Source: Nocardia sp. BSTN01
Lineage (GTDB): Bacteria; Actinomycetota; Actinomycetes; Mycobacteriales; Mycobacteriaceae
Assembly (NCBI RefSeq): GCF_015354405.1
Contig: NZ_JADKYP010000020.1
Location: forward strand, 44,912 to 108,911
DNA: 64,000 nucleotides
Reading direction: 5' to 3'
How positions within the stretch are numbered: position 1 is the stretch's first letter; the number at the start of each line of letters is the position of its first letter. A model generated the notes under the pieces. The model made no database searches, was not told the origin of the DNA, and worked only from the letters and a program-made list of their open reading frames with translations. Positions 1-8,049 of this stretch are shown here, one piece after another. Position numbers and translations under genes: made by a program.

Positions 1-26
1 AACAGGTCGGCGAAATTGTTCGGCAT
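1..26 (-). CDS. N-terminus of a protein running off the window (possible acyl-CoA synthetase)
   Basis: An ATG at 26 on the minus strand opens a frame reading MPNNFADL before the window ends. A purine-rich stretch (GAGAGAT) lies about 8 bases upstream as a plausible ribosome site. The gene would follow the 71-1324 gene in the same direction after a 44-base gap, so it is probably in the same operon. A start of the type 'NxADLxEHxxDAVPDR' is common in FadD acyl-CoA synthetases, but eight residues are far too few to prove that. The family assignment is a guess from context. Confidence 0.4.
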
Positions 27-70
27 ATCTGAGATCTCTCGTCGATTGCGGCGGTTCGGGACTGGGGCGG

Positions 71-1312
71 TCAGACGACCGTCAGCGGCAGCGACTGCCG
101 GGGGCTGAAGTGGAAGTCCGCCCCGGTGCTGAACCGAGTGATCGCCACCTCCGGCGACTCGCGGAAAGGTGTCGACGCGGCGGTGATCTCGACGACGAGT
201 TCACGCTCGTCACCCTCGCGGGCATGCACGTCGAACCGCGGGTTCACCCCGCGCACCATGGCCGCCAGCGGCTCCAGATGTTCGGCGTCGACCGCAGCCG
301 GCCAACCGCCGTCGCGTACCCCCGGGCTGTCGCGCGCGATGCGCAGGATCGCCGAATCGTGATAGGCGTCGACCTGCATATCGACGTAGGGCAGGGGATT
401 CCACGCCGGATGCAGCCGCAGGACCTGAGCCAGATCGTCGAAGCCGGTGCCGAGACCGAGGAGCGCCCGCAGCCGTTCGGAGGTGAGCCCGGCGATGCCG
501 GTGAACTGTTTGCGCGCGATCGCGGCGGTGGTCTCCGCGTCCGCGCGCTCGCCGACCGCGATCAGGAATCCGAGGTTCAGCAGATGCTGCTGCAGGCACA
601 CCTCGTCCGCCATCCGGACCAGCGCCGAATGCGAGAAACTCGCGAAGTCGATATCGCTGAGCAGCGGCCCGCGGTAGTCCGACCGGCCCGGCCCTCCTGC
701 TTCGATCGGCGCCAATTCGATGTCGGCAGCGGCGAATTCGGCCATGCGTGCCGCATTGCGCGGAACCGCGGGCGGTTCGTTGGCGGGATCGATGCGAACC
801 GTCCACGCGCACACCGGAACTCGATCGGCCGGCTGCCGGGGCGGCCGGTGGATCGGGCGCACCTGCGCGTGCGGATTGGTGGCCAGCGCGGTCGCGTCGA
901 AGGTGGGGTCCTCGATGGTGTGGCACATGGCCACCACGTAGGCCTCACCCATCGGCTCGACGTCGGCGAGCGCACCGCAGTGGTCGAGCCAGAACTCACC
1001 GTTGTGGTCGTCGTCGACGCGGAACCGGAAGTCCATGAACTGCGGCGGCGCGCCGATATCCAGTTGCAGCCCTTTGAATATCGTGACAACGCCGTCGCCG
1101 GGGATGTCGAGCGCCGCGCGCATCCGGCGGGTGTAGATCGGGCTGGCCAGCTGCCATTCCTCGATCGCCACCTCGGCCATCCCGTCGCGCCCGAAGGCGC
1201 CGATCGAATGCGCCATCCCCGAGCGATCGATGAGATGCCCGCACAGCAGCAGTTCGGGCACCAGGGCCGCCAGCTGCTCGCGGCTCAGCGCGGCGAAGCG
1301 ACTCGCGCTCAT
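71..1312 (-). CDS. conserved protein of unknown function
   Basis: I do not recognise this protein. It has about 413 residues with no signal peptide or membrane segment and reads like a soluble, possibly two-domain protein. Notable segments are FWLDHCGALADVEPMGEAYVV and MCHTIEDPTFD in the first half. The track-independent start choice is ATG at 1312; a GTG at 1324 would overlap the end of the upstream gene by 7 bases. It is translated just after the SnoaL-like gene (stop at 1318), so the two are probably coupled. Its position opposite an operon of dehydrogenases and a ketosteroid-dehydrogenase-like flavoprotein suggests a catabolic role, but that is inference. Confidence 0.75.
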   Translation of the reverse strand: MSASRFAALSREQLAALVPELLLCGHLIDRSGMAHSIGAFGRDGMAEVAIEEWQLASPIYTRRMRAALDIPGDGVVTIFKGLQLDIGAPPQFMDFRFRVDDDHNGEFWLDHCGALADVEPMGEAYVVAMCHTIEDPTFDATALATNPHAQVRPIHRPPRQPADRVPVCAWTVRIDPANEPPAVPRNAARMAEFAAADIELAPIEAGGPGRSDYRGPLLSDIDFASFSHSALVRMADEVCLQQHLLNLGFLIAVGERADAETTAAIARKQFTGIAGLTSERLRALLGLGTGFDDLAQVLRLHPAWNPLPYVDMQVDAYHDSAILRIARDSPGVRDGGWPAAVDAEHLEPLAAMVRGVNPRFDVHAREGDERELVVEITAASTPFRESPEVAITRFSTGADFHFSPRQSLPLTVV

Positions 1313-1317
1313 GGAGC

Positions 1318-1866
1318 TCACCACAGCGGGACCGGCGACTCGCCGATCTTGTACCAGCCCGGCAGCGGCCCGGCGCCCGAGCGTGCGATCCGCTTCTGCA
1401 TACCCTCCGAGAGCGCGTTCGCGGTGATCATCTCCACGAACAGCGCGGAGACGTTGCCGAAGTCGAAAAAGTCACGCTGCCAGGACCATTGGAAGTCGCC
1501 GCCGTAGCGGAACCAGCTGCCGCCGATGCCCTCCGGGCTGTAGTGGCGGCCGTCGGGGCGGGTGTTCTCGTTGACCTGCTTCCACAGTCCGATCACGTTG
1601 CCGCTGCGCTCGTCGACGACGAATTCCTGGTACGGGTAGGTCCAGCCCTCGAGCCCGTCCATCTCCTGACCCAGCGCGAGTTCGCGGATCTCCTCGCGGC
1701 CCACCGCCATGAATTCCTGGGTCGGGCCGTAGTTCCAGCCGTAGGTGGCGTCCTCGGTGTACATGTCGGCCAGCGGCCGCCAGTCGCCCGCCGCCTCGCA
1801 GCGTTCGTTCTCGACCACCCAGCGGCGGACCATCTCGTCGAGTTCGTCCCGGGAAAAACCGGACAT
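1318..1866 (-). CDS. SnoaL-like / NTF2-fold protein
   Basis: The 182-residue product has the size and pattern of the SnoaL-like NTF2 superfamily (cone-shaped alpha+beta fold): an N-terminal helix with WVVENERCEAAGDW, then MYTEDATYGWNYGP, then aromatic-rich strands. Members are isomerases, hydratases or ligand-binding proteins, many in steroid or polyketide metabolism. The start is ATG 1866, preceded by GAAGGAAG; a GTG at 1881 is possible but overlaps that ribosome site. It is the first gene of the minus-strand unit facing the 2266-9109 operon across a 399-base regulatory gap. The exact substrate cannot be read from the sequence. Confidence 0.8.
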   Translation of the reverse strand: MSGFSRDELDEMVRRWVVENERCEAAGDWRPLADMYTEDATYGWNYGPTQEFMAVGREEIRELALGQEMDGLEGWTYPYQEFVVDERSGNVIGLWKQVNENTRPDGRHYSPEGIGGSWFRYGGDFQWSWQRDFFDFGNVSALFVEMITANALSEGMQKRIARSGAGPLPGWYKIGESPVPLW

Positions 1867-2025
1867 CGCAGCTTCCTTCACATTCTGTGTCGAGGGCCGG
1901 CGCCGATCTCCGGCGTGGCCTGATCCGGGCGGTCACCGGGCTGCGGCGACCGCGAACGTCGTGGTCCGTCAGCCCGTTTTCGAGAACGAGTTCAGGCCGG
2001 GATATCCCTCGCGGACAGGCGCGAA

Positions 2026-2051
2026 AGACACATCGCTGGACATGTGTCTGG
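2026..2051. promoter_or_regulatory. inverted repeat containing the CCAGACACATGTCC palindrome
   Basis: AGACACAT (2026-2033) and ATGTGTCT (2042-2049) form a perfect 8-base inverted repeat with an 8-base spacer. The right half also lies inside GGACATGTGTCTGG (2038-2051), the reverse complement of CCAGACACATGTCC. That sequence differs at one base from the palindrome at the start of the TetR gene (9961-9974). I infer binding by that TetR protein. Confidence 0.45.
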
Positions 2052-2190
2052 ACGGTACCACCGCAAGCGGGGGCCGACAATGGATCGACCACTTTTGCCA
2101 CCGAGAAGCGGACGTTCGACCAGGGTGCCGTGGACCGCCCACGCCGTGGTCGGCGCCGATTCCGTACCCTCGGCACAGTCGCGGAATTGA

Positions 2191-2204
2191 AACAAGTTCT
2201 TGCG
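2191..2204. promoter_or_regulatory. KstR2-like operator candidate
   Basis: The sequence AACAAGTTCTTGCG matches the published KstR2 consensus AnCAAGnnCTTGnT at all specified positions except the last. It lies 62-75 bases upstream of the 2266 start. KstR2 is the TetR repressor of late (ring C/D) cholesterol catabolism in mycobacteria and rhodococci. The match is short and imperfect, and no kstR2 gene is in the window. Confidence 0.35.
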
Positions 2205-2230
2205 CCAAGATCAGAGTCGAACCTATAGTT

Positions 2231-2244
2231 CCGTACACGTGTCC
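2231..2244. promoter_or_regulatory. third copy of the ACACGTGT palindrome (12/14)
   Basis: CCGTACACGTGTCC agrees at 12 of 14 positions with the 9961-9974 palindrome and keeps the 8-base perfect core ACACGTGT. It ends 21 bases before the ATG at 2266, a position where a repressor would block transcription or initiation of the operon. Confidence 0.45.
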
Positions 2245-2265
2245 AGACAGCTCCGAAAGGTACCC

Positions 2266-3189
2266 ATGAGCGGGTCCACGAACGACAGCACCGGCGCCGC
2301 GGGTTTCATCGGCCTCGGCAATATGGGTGCGCCGATGGCCGAGCGGCTGCTGAACCGCGCCGGCGGCCTCATCGTCTGCGACACCCGGGCGGAGGCCGTG
2401 CAGCCGTTCGTCGACGGCGGCGCCGAGCCGGCGAAGACGGCGGCCGAGGTCGCCGAGCGCGCCGAGGTGATCTCGGTGGTCGTTCTCAACGACGCGCAGG
2501 TCCGATCCGTGGTGACCGGTCCGGACGGACTGCTGAGCACCGCGCGCCCCGGCACGGTGATCGCCGTGCATTCGACCATCAGCGACCGGACCGCGGTCGA
2601 ACTCGGCGGCGTCTGCGCCGAACACGAGGTGGACTTCGTCGACGCCCCGGTCAGCGGTGGTGGTGCGGGGGCGAAGAAGGGATCGCTCGCGGTCATGGTG
2701 GGCGGCAGCGACGCCGCGTTCGAGAAGGTGCGCGAACCGTTCGGCTACTGGGCCGAACTGGTGGTGCACGCGGGCGAGGTCGGCGCCGGTACCCGGATGA
2801 AACTGGCCCGCAATCTGCTGCATTTCGTCTCGTTCACGGCCACCGCGGAAGCCCAGCGACTGGCCGAGGCGGCCGGGCTGAACATCGTCGACCTCGGCAA
2901 GGTGGTCCGGCATTCCGATGCCATCACCGGCGGCGCGGGCGCCATCATGCTGCGCGACACCACCGCGCCGATCGCCGCGGACGACTTCTGGCATTCGATC
3001 TTCACCCACACCCGCGACCTCGGCGAGAAGGATCTGTCGCTGGCCCTGGCCCTGGGCGAGCGGCTCGGCGTCGAATTGCCCTTCGCCCGAATGGCTTTGA
3101 GCGGACTCGGCGACGGGCTCGGCGTCGGGCCCGGCGATGTTTCCCGGGCCGCGCGCACCGACACTTCGGAGGAGAGCAATGAGCGCTGA
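2266..3189 (+). CDS. NAD(P)-dependent beta-hydroxyacid dehydrogenase (3-hydroxyisobutyrate dehydrogenase family)
   Basis: The 307-residue protein is of normal length for the family. It has an N-terminal Rossmann motif GFIGLGNMGAPMA, the substrate-binding DAPVSGG segment near residue 127, and the catalytic-lysine motif GAGTRMKLARN near residues 178-188. These enzymes oxidise beta-hydroxy acids or reduce related aldehydes. ATG 2266 follows GAAAGG at normal spacing. It is the first gene of the probable operon to 9109, and its 3' end overlaps the next gene by 11 bases. The substrate is unknown; valine degradation is the best known role of the family, but the neighbours do not support it here. Confidence 0.88.
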   Translation: MSGSTNDSTGAAGFIGLGNMGAPMAERLLNRAGGLIVCDTRAEAVQPFVDGGAEPAKTAAEVAERAEVISVVVLNDAQVRSVVTGPDGLLSTARPGTVIAVHSTISDRTAVELGGVCAEHEVDFVDAPVSGGGAGAKKGSLAVMVGGSDAAFEKVREPFGYWAELVVHAGEVGAGTRMKLARNLLHFVSFTATAEAQRLAEAAGLNIVDLGKVVRHSDAITGGAGAIMLRDTTAPIAADDFWHSIFTHTRDLGEKDLSLALALGERLGVELPFARMALSGLGDGLGVGPGDVSRAARTDTSEESNER

Positions 3190-3586
3190 AACCGACGGCC
3201 TCACGCCCGAGCAGCGCCGCGCGCGCGGGGTCGCCAAGATGGGCGAGGTCTACGGCTGGGAGATGTCCGACGGGCCCGGCGCACATTTCGCCGTGACGGC
3301 GGATCATCTGTTCGCCGATATCTGGAGCCGACCGGAACTGTCCGTGCGTGATCGTCGCCTGCTGCTGCTCGGCGCGCTGACCGCGCAGGGACACCTCGAC
3401 GTCACCGAGATCCAGGTCAGCGCGGCCCTGCGCAACGGCGAACTGACCGAGGAACAGCTGCGCGAAATCGCGATCTTCCTGTGCCACTACACCGGCTGGG
3501 CCGCCGGGACCAAACTCGACAGCGTCGTCGGCAAAGTCGTGGCCGCCGAGAAGAAGGCTGCCGAAAAGAAGTCCGCCGAGAAGTGA
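3179..3586 (+). CDS. carboxymuconolactone decarboxylase (CMD/AhpD-fold) family protein
   Basis: The 135-residue product contains a CMD-like helical core (RDRRLLLLGALTAQG, then RNGELTEEQLREIAIFLCHYTGW). The family includes 4-carboxymuconolactone decarboxylases and AhpD-type peroxidase partners, usually trimers or hexamers. The CxxC of AhpD is absent; there is a single Cys in the IFLCHYTGW segment, which argues against thiol peroxidase chemistry. ATG 3179 lies inside the end of the preceding gene behind GGAGGAGAG, so translation is coupled. The C-terminus is a lysine/alanine-rich tail. Confidence 0.85.
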   Translation: MSAETDGLTPEQRRARGVAKMGEVYGWEMSDGPGAHFAVTADHLFADIWSRPELSVRDRRLLLLGALTAQGHLDVTEIQVSAALRNGELTEEQLREIAIFLCHYTGWAAGTKLDSVVGKVVAAEKKAAEKKSAEK

Positions 3587-3600
3587 GGAACGAACCCACC

Positions 3601-5085
3601 ATGTCCGACACCCTGGGTGTGCGACCACAGCCCGCCGCCGATATCACCGACTGGGACTACGAGGCCGATGTGGTCATCGCGGGGTACGGCATCGCCGGCG
3701 TCGCCGCGGCGATCGAGGCCGCCCGGGCCGGCGCCGACGTGCTGGTGCTCGAGCGCACCGGCGGCTGGGGCGGTGCGGCCTCCCTGTCGGGTGGATTCAT
3801 CTATCTGGGTGGCGGCACTCCGCTGCAGAAGGCGCTCGGTTTCGACGACACCCCGGAGAACATGGAGAAGTTCATGCTGGCCGCCCTCGGGCCCGGCGTG
3901 GACGAGGCCAAGATCCACGACTACTGCCAGGGCAGCGTCGAACACTTCAACTGGCTTGTCGCCCAGGGAGTTCCGTTCAAGGAGGAATTCTGGGGCGAGC
4001 CGGGCTGGGAACCCCCGCACGACGAGGGCCTGATGTATTCCGGCGGCGAGAACGCCGCGCCGTTCAAGGACATCGCCACCCCGGCCCCACGCGGGCATCT
4101 GCCGCAGATGCAGAACAAGCGCATCGGCGAGCAGGGCGGCGGCTACATGCTGATGAAGCCGCTCACCGACACCGCCGAATCCCTCGGTGTGCGAGCCGAA
4201 TACGACATCCGGATCCAGCGGCTCGTGGTCGCGGACGACAATCGCGTCGTGGGCGTGGTGGCCAAGCGCTACGGCAAGGAGATCACAGTTCGCGCCCGGC
4301 GCGGCGTGGTGCTGGCCACCGGCAGCTTCGCCTACGAGCAGCGGATGATCGAGGGCTACGCGCCGCGACTGATCGGCCGCCCCGCCGCCGCGATCGAGGA
4401 ACACGACGGCATCGGCATCCGGGTCGCCCAGGCGCTCGGCGCCGAATTGGCGCATATGGACGCCACCGAGGTCGCCTTCTTCGGTGATCCGCAGATGATG
4501 GTGCGCGGCATCCTGGTCAACGGCCGGGGGCAGCGCTACATCGCCGAGGACACCTATCCGGGCCGGATCGGCCAGGCCACGCTGATCCAGCAGGACAACC
4601 AGGCCTACCTGATCATCGACGAGGCCGCGCTCGAGGAGGCGCTGAAGACCGAGTCCAGCACCCCCTTCTTCCGCCAGCCCCCCACCTGGGCGGCGGAGAC
4701 GGTCGAGGAACTCGAAAGCGATATGGGCCTGCCCGCGGGTTCGCTGCAGGCCACCGTCGAGGTCTACAACCGGCACGCCGAATCCGGCGCGGATCCGCTG
4801 CTCGGCAAGAAGCCGGAGTGGGTGAAGCCGATCGGCACGCCGGTGGCCGGGTTCGATATGCGCAACTTTACCGCCGGATTCACCCTCGGCGGTCTGCGCA
4901 CCGATCTGGACTCCCGGGTCATCCACGTCACGGGCGAGCCGATCCCCGGCCTGTACGCAGCGGGCCGCTGCACTTCCGGCGTCTGCGCGGGTGGCTATGC
5001 CAGCGGCACCTCCCTCGGCGACGGCAGCTTCTACGGTCGCCGCGCGGGCCGCGCCGCCGCCAACGACGGTCCGGCATCGAGCTGA
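3601..5085 (+). CDS. FAD-dependent oxidoreductase of the 3-ketosteroid dehydrogenase / fumarate reductase flavoprotein family
   Basis: The 494-residue protein has a dinucleotide-binding motif near residue 24 (VVIAGYGIAG) with the acidic ribose-binding residue in VLVLERTGG. Other family marks are the GGWGGAASLSGG segment, the internal VVLATGSFAYE strand, and a C-terminal FAD loop LYAAGRCTSGVCAGGYASG. This is the FAD_binding_2 layout of delta-1-ketosteroid dehydrogenases and fumarate reductases. The C-terminal Tyr and Gly pattern of true KstD is not obvious, so dehydrogenation of another ring or enoyl substrate is equally likely. The gene follows the CMD gene by 14 bases. Confidence 0.85.
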   Translation: MSDTLGVRPQPAADITDWDYEADVVIAGYGIAGVAAAIEAARAGADVLVLERTGGWGGAASLSGGFIYLGGGTPLQKALGFDDTPENMEKFMLAALGPGVDEAKIHDYCQGSVEHFNWLVAQGVPFKEEFWGEPGWEPPHDEGLMYSGGENAAPFKDIATPAPRGHLPQMQNKRIGEQGGGYMLMKPLTDTAESLGVRAEYDIRIQRLVVADDNRVVGVVAKRYGKEITVRARRGVVLATGSFAYEQRMIEGYAPRLIGRPAAAIEEHDGIGIRVAQALGAELAHMDATEVAFFGDPQMMVRGILVNGRGQRYIAEDTYPGRIGQATLIQQDNQAYLIIDEAALEEALKTESSTPFFRQPPTWAAETVEELESDMGLPAGSLQATVEVYNRHAESGADPLLGKKPEWVKPIGTPVAGFDMRNFTAGFTLGGLRTDLDSRVIHVTGEPIPGLYAAGRCTSGVCAGGYASGTSLGDGSFYGRRAGRAAANDGPASS

Positions 5086-5111
5086 TGCCCGACCGAACCG
5101 AAAGGAACACC

Positions 5112-5972
5112 ATGCGTTTCGGCATCGTCCTGTTCACCAGCGACCGCGGCATCCGGCCGGCGGTCGCGGCAAAGGCCGCCGAGGAGCGCGGCTTCGAGTC
5201 GTTCTTCGTGCCGGAGCACACCCACATCCCGATCAAACGGGAGGCGGCGCATCCGCTGACCGGCGACGAGAGCCTGCCCGACGACCGGTACATGCGCACC
5301 CTGGACCCGTGGGTCGCGCTCGCCACCGCGGCGGCGGTCACCGAACGCATCGAATTGTCCACGGCCGTGGCACTTCCCACCGAACACGACCCCATCACGC
5401 TGGCCAAGACGATCGCCACCCTGGACCATCTGTCCGGCGGCCGGGTCAGTGTCGGCGCCGGATTCGGCTGGAACACCGACGAACTCGCCGACCACGGCGT
5501 GCCGGGCAACAAGCGCCGCACGGTGCTGCGCGAATACCTCGAGGCGATGCGAGCGCTGTGGACCGAGGAGGAGGCGAGCTACGACGGCGACTTCGTGAAG
5601 TTCGGTCCCAGCTGGGCGTGGCCGAAGCCGGTGCAGCCCAAGGTGCCGGTGCTGATCGGCACCGCGGGCACCGAACAGGGTTTCCGCTGGATCGCGCGGT
5701 CGGCCGACGGCTGGATCACCACCCCGTACGAGACCCACACGCTGCTGGAACGCCTGCGACTGCTGACCAAGGTGTGGCAGGAAGCCGGTCGCGAGGACAC
5801 CCCGCGGGTGGTCGCACTCGACGGCAAACCCGACACGCAGCGGCTCACCGAATGGAGCGCCGCCGGGGTGACCGACGTACTGTACGGACTGCCGGACAAG
5901 TCCGAAGCCGAGGTGCTGGCCTATCTCGACCGCCTGGCCGGCAAGCTCGCGCCGCTGCGCGCGAGCGCCTGA
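5112..5972 (+). CDS. LLM-class (luciferase-like) F420-dependent oxidoreductase
   Basis: The 286-residue protein has the TIM-barrel pattern of luciferase-like monooxygenases: FFVPEHTHIP near residue 31, ELSTAVALPTEHDP, the LDHLSGGRVSVGAGFGW block around residues 106-122, and PVLIGTAGTEQGFRWIA later. It resembles the TIGR03619-type actinobacterial group, which uses F420 rather than FMN. Members reduce or oxidise small organic substrates. ATG 5112 follows AAAGGAA. The last codons and stop lie in the first unit of a 24-bp tandem repeat that continues downstream. Cofactor choice is inferred from the family. Confidence 0.87.
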   Translation: MRFGIVLFTSDRGIRPAVAAKAAEERGFESFFVPEHTHIPIKREAAHPLTGDESLPDDRYMRTLDPWVALATAAAVTERIELSTAVALPTEHDPITLAKTIATLDHLSGGRVSVGAGFGWNTDELADHGVPGNKRRTVLREYLEAMRALWTEEEASYDGDFVKFGPSWAWPKPVQPKVPVLIGTAGTEQGFRWIARSADGWITTPYETHTLLERLRLLTKVWQEAGREDTPRVVALDGKPDTQRLTEWSAAGVTDVLYGLPDKSEAEVLAYLDRLAGKLAPLRASA

Positions 5973-6029
5973 ACACCACGGCGCGCGAGCGCCTGAACAC
6001 CCCGGCGCGCGAGCGCCTGAACCACCACG
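5957..6029. repeat. 24-bp tandem repeat, three copies, spanning a gene end
   Basis: Units at 5957-5980, 5981-6004 and 6005-6029 share the core GCGCGCGAGCGCCTGAAC. The third has one extra base. The first unit contains the stop codon of the LLM oxidoreductase, so the two extra copies lie in the 92-base gap before the glycosyltransferase. It looks like local slippage duplication. Confidence 0.85.
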
Positions 6030-6064
6030 CGACCTGGCGCCCGAACAGGAAGTGAGCCGAAGAC

Positions 6065-7324
6065 GTGCGTATCGCCCTGCTGTCCTACCGCAGCAAGACC
6101 CACTGTGGCGGGCAGGGGGTGTATGTCCGGAAGTTGAGCCACGGCCTGGCCGAACTCGGCCATGAGGTCGAGGTCTTCTCCGGTCAGCCGTACCCGGAAC
6201 TGCTCGATCCCCGGGTGAAGCTGACCGAGGTGCCCAGCCTGGATCTGTACCGCGATTCCGATCCGTTCCGCACGCCGCGGCCCGGGGAGATCCGCGACCG
6301 TATCGACCTGCTGGAACTGGGCACGATGTGGACCGCCGGATTCCCCGAGCCGCGCACGTTCAGCCTGCGCGCGGCGCGGCTGTTGCGTTCGCGCGCAGCG
6401 GATTTCGATGTCGTGCACGACAACCAGTGCCTGGGTTCGGGACTGCTCGACATCGCCCGGCGGGTGCCGCTGGTGGCCACCATCCACCACCCGATCACCC
6501 GCGACCGGGCCGTCGATCTGGCGGCCGCGCCGTGGCGGCGCAAGGCGTTCGTCCACCGCTGGTACGGATTCCTCGGCATGCAGCAGCGCGTCGCGCGGCT
6601 GATTCCGGATCTGATCACCGTCTCCTCGACCTCGGCAGCGGATATCGCCGACGACTTCGGCGTCGACGCCTCCCAGTTGCGGGTGGTCCCGCTCGGCGTC
6701 GACACCGAACTGTTCCGGCCGCGTGAGCGCCGCGTGCCGGGCCGGATCGTGGCCGTGGCGAGTGCCGACAAACCGCTCAAGGGCATCTCCCACCTGCTGC
6801 AGGCGCTCGCCCGGCTGCGGCTCACCCACGACGTCGAATTGCAGTTGGTGGCCAAGCTGGAATCGAACGGCCCCACCGAGAAGCTGATCGCCGAACTGGG
6901 CATCTCCGATATCGTCACGGTCTCGAGCGGCCTGTCCGACGAGGCATTGGCCGAACTGCTGGCCTCGGCGCAGATCTCCTGCATTCCGTCCATGTACGAG
7001 GGCTTTTCGCTGCCCGCCGTGGAGGCGCTGGCCAGTGGCACCGCCCTGGTCGCCAGCCGGGCCGGCGCGCTGCCGGAGGTGGCGGCCGACTGTGCCGAAC
7101 TGGTCGAGCCGGGCAATGTGGACGAACTGACCGGCGTCCTCGGGAAACTGCTCGACAATCCGCGTCGCATCGACGACCTCGGCGCCGCCGGGCGCCACCG
7201 CGCACTCACCGTCTTCAGCTGGGAAGCCGTGGCAGCCCAAACCGTTTCGGTGTACGAACGCGCCATCGCCCGCCGCCAGGGCACCGATCTGACCGCCGAT
7301 ACACAGGAGGCGACCGTATGCTGA
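6065..7324 (+). CDS. GT4-family glycosyltransferase (GT-B fold)
   Basis: The 419-residue enzyme has an N-terminal glycine-rich acceptor loop (GGQGVYVRKL, residues 18-27), an interdomain DLITVSSTSAADIA segment, VVPLGVDTELF, and the E-x7-E retaining motif EGFSLPAVE at about 312-320. These mark family GT4, which transfers sugar from an NDP- or GDP-donor to sugars, lipids or small molecules. No membrane segment is present, so it acts in the cytoplasm or at the inner membrane face. GTG 6065 is preceded by GAAGTGAG. Its end overlaps the next gene by 7 bases. Acceptor and donor are unknown. Confidence 0.9.
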   Translation: MRIALLSYRSKTHCGGQGVYVRKLSHGLAELGHEVEVFSGQPYPELLDPRVKLTEVPSLDLYRDSDPFRTPRPGEIRDRIDLLELGTMWTAGFPEPRTFSLRAARLLRSRAADFDVVHDNQCLGSGLLDIARRVPLVATIHHPITRDRAVDLAAAPWRRKAFVHRWYGFLGMQQRVARLIPDLITVSSTSAADIADDFGVDASQLRVVPLGVDTELFRPRERRVPGRIVAVASADKPLKGISHLLQALARLRLTHDVELQLVAKLESNGPTEKLIAELGISDIVTVSSGLSDEALAELLASAQISCIPSMYEGFSLPAVEALASGTALVASRAGALPEVAADCAELVEPGNVDELTGVLGKLLDNPRRIDDLGAAGRHRALTVFSWEAVAAQTVSVYERAIARRQGTDLTADTQEATVC

Positions 7325-8049
7325 CCGTCGATTTCGACCGCTTGGGGATCGGTCCGGGCCTGCGAGTCATCGATGTGGGATGTGGGCAGGGTCGCCATTC
7401 CTTCGAGGCGTATCGGCGCGGCGCCGATATCGTCGCCTTCGATCAGAACGCCGACGACCTCGCCGATGTGAAGGTCATGTTCGGTGCGCTGGCCGAGGCC
7501 GACGAGGCTCCCGACTACGCGCAGGCCGAGACGGTCCAGGGCGACGCGCTGGCCATGCCGTTCGAGGACGGCGAATTCGACGTCGTCATCGCCTCGGAGA
7601 TCCTCGAGCACATTCCGGCCGACGACGGCGCCATCGCCGAACTGGTACGCATCCTCAAACCCGGTGGGGCCCTGGCGATCACGGTGCCACGCTGGCTGCC
7701 CGAGCGGATCTGCTGGCTGCTCTCGGACGAATACCACGCCAACGAGGGTGGGCATGTGCGCATCTACCGCGCCGACGAACTGCGCGGCAAGGTCACCGCG
7801 CGCGGGATGCGCTTCATCCACAGCGAACACGCACACGCGCTGCACGCTCCCTACTGGTGGCTGAAATGCCTGGTCGGGGTGGACAAGCCCGACGCCCGGC
7901 CGGTGCAGCTGTATCACCGGATGCTGGTGTGGGACATGATGAAACGGCCGTGGCTGACCCGTGTCGCCGAATCGGCCCTGGACCCGGTGATCGGCAAGAG
8001 CGTCGCCCTGTACTTCACCAAGCCGGCGGTGTCCGGTGCGCGCCGCTGA
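7318..8049 (+). CDS. class I SAM-dependent methyltransferase
   Basis: The 243-residue protein shows methyltransferase motif I VIDVGCGQGRHSFE near residues 18-31, acidic motif II (VAFDQNADDL), the post-motif VIASEILEHIPADD, and ELVRILKPGGALAI as motif III. This is the Methyltransf_11/25 type. ATG 7318 overlaps the glycosyltransferase stop and follows CAGGAGG. Coupling to a GT and to the next gene suggests it methylates a sugar or the lipid made by that enzyme. The target is not known. Confidence 0.9.
   Translation: MLTVDFDRLGIGPGLRVIDVGCGQGRHSFEAYRRGADIVAFDQNADDLADVKVMFGALAEADEAPDYAQAETVQGDALAMPFEDGEFDVVIASEILEHIPADDGAIAELVRILKPGGALAITVPRWLPERICWLLSDEYHANEGGHVRIYRADELRGKVTARGMRFIHSEHAHALHAPYWWLKCLVGVDKPDARPVQLYHRMLVWDMMKRPWLTRVAESALDPVIGKSVALYFTKPAVSGARR

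Larger units (their letters stand above)
1867..2265. promoter_or_regulatory. divergent regulatory region of the 0-10 kb cluster
   Basis: This 399-base gap separates the divergent units starting at 1866 (minus) and 2266 (plus) and contains no convincing gene. It holds three candidate operators, listed separately: two copies of a CCAGACACRTGTCC-type palindrome (2038-2051, and 2231-2244 with two mismatches) and a KstR2-like box (2191-2204). The -10/-35 elements are not clear enough to call. Confidence 0.5.

Noticed and set aside
110-1507. 465-residue plus-strand frame over the 71-1312 gene
   Set aside because: It is Arg/Gly-rich, lacks family motifs and lies opposite a coherent frame. GC-rich genes here produce such antisense frames throughout.
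3487-4926. 479-residue minus-strand frame over the flavoprotein
   Set aside because: The plus-strand frame has full FAD_binding_2 motifs; the antisense one has none.
3601-5085. Bona fide KstD assignment
   Set aside because: The C-terminal active-site pattern of delta-1-ketosteroid dehydrogenase is not evident, so only the family is called.
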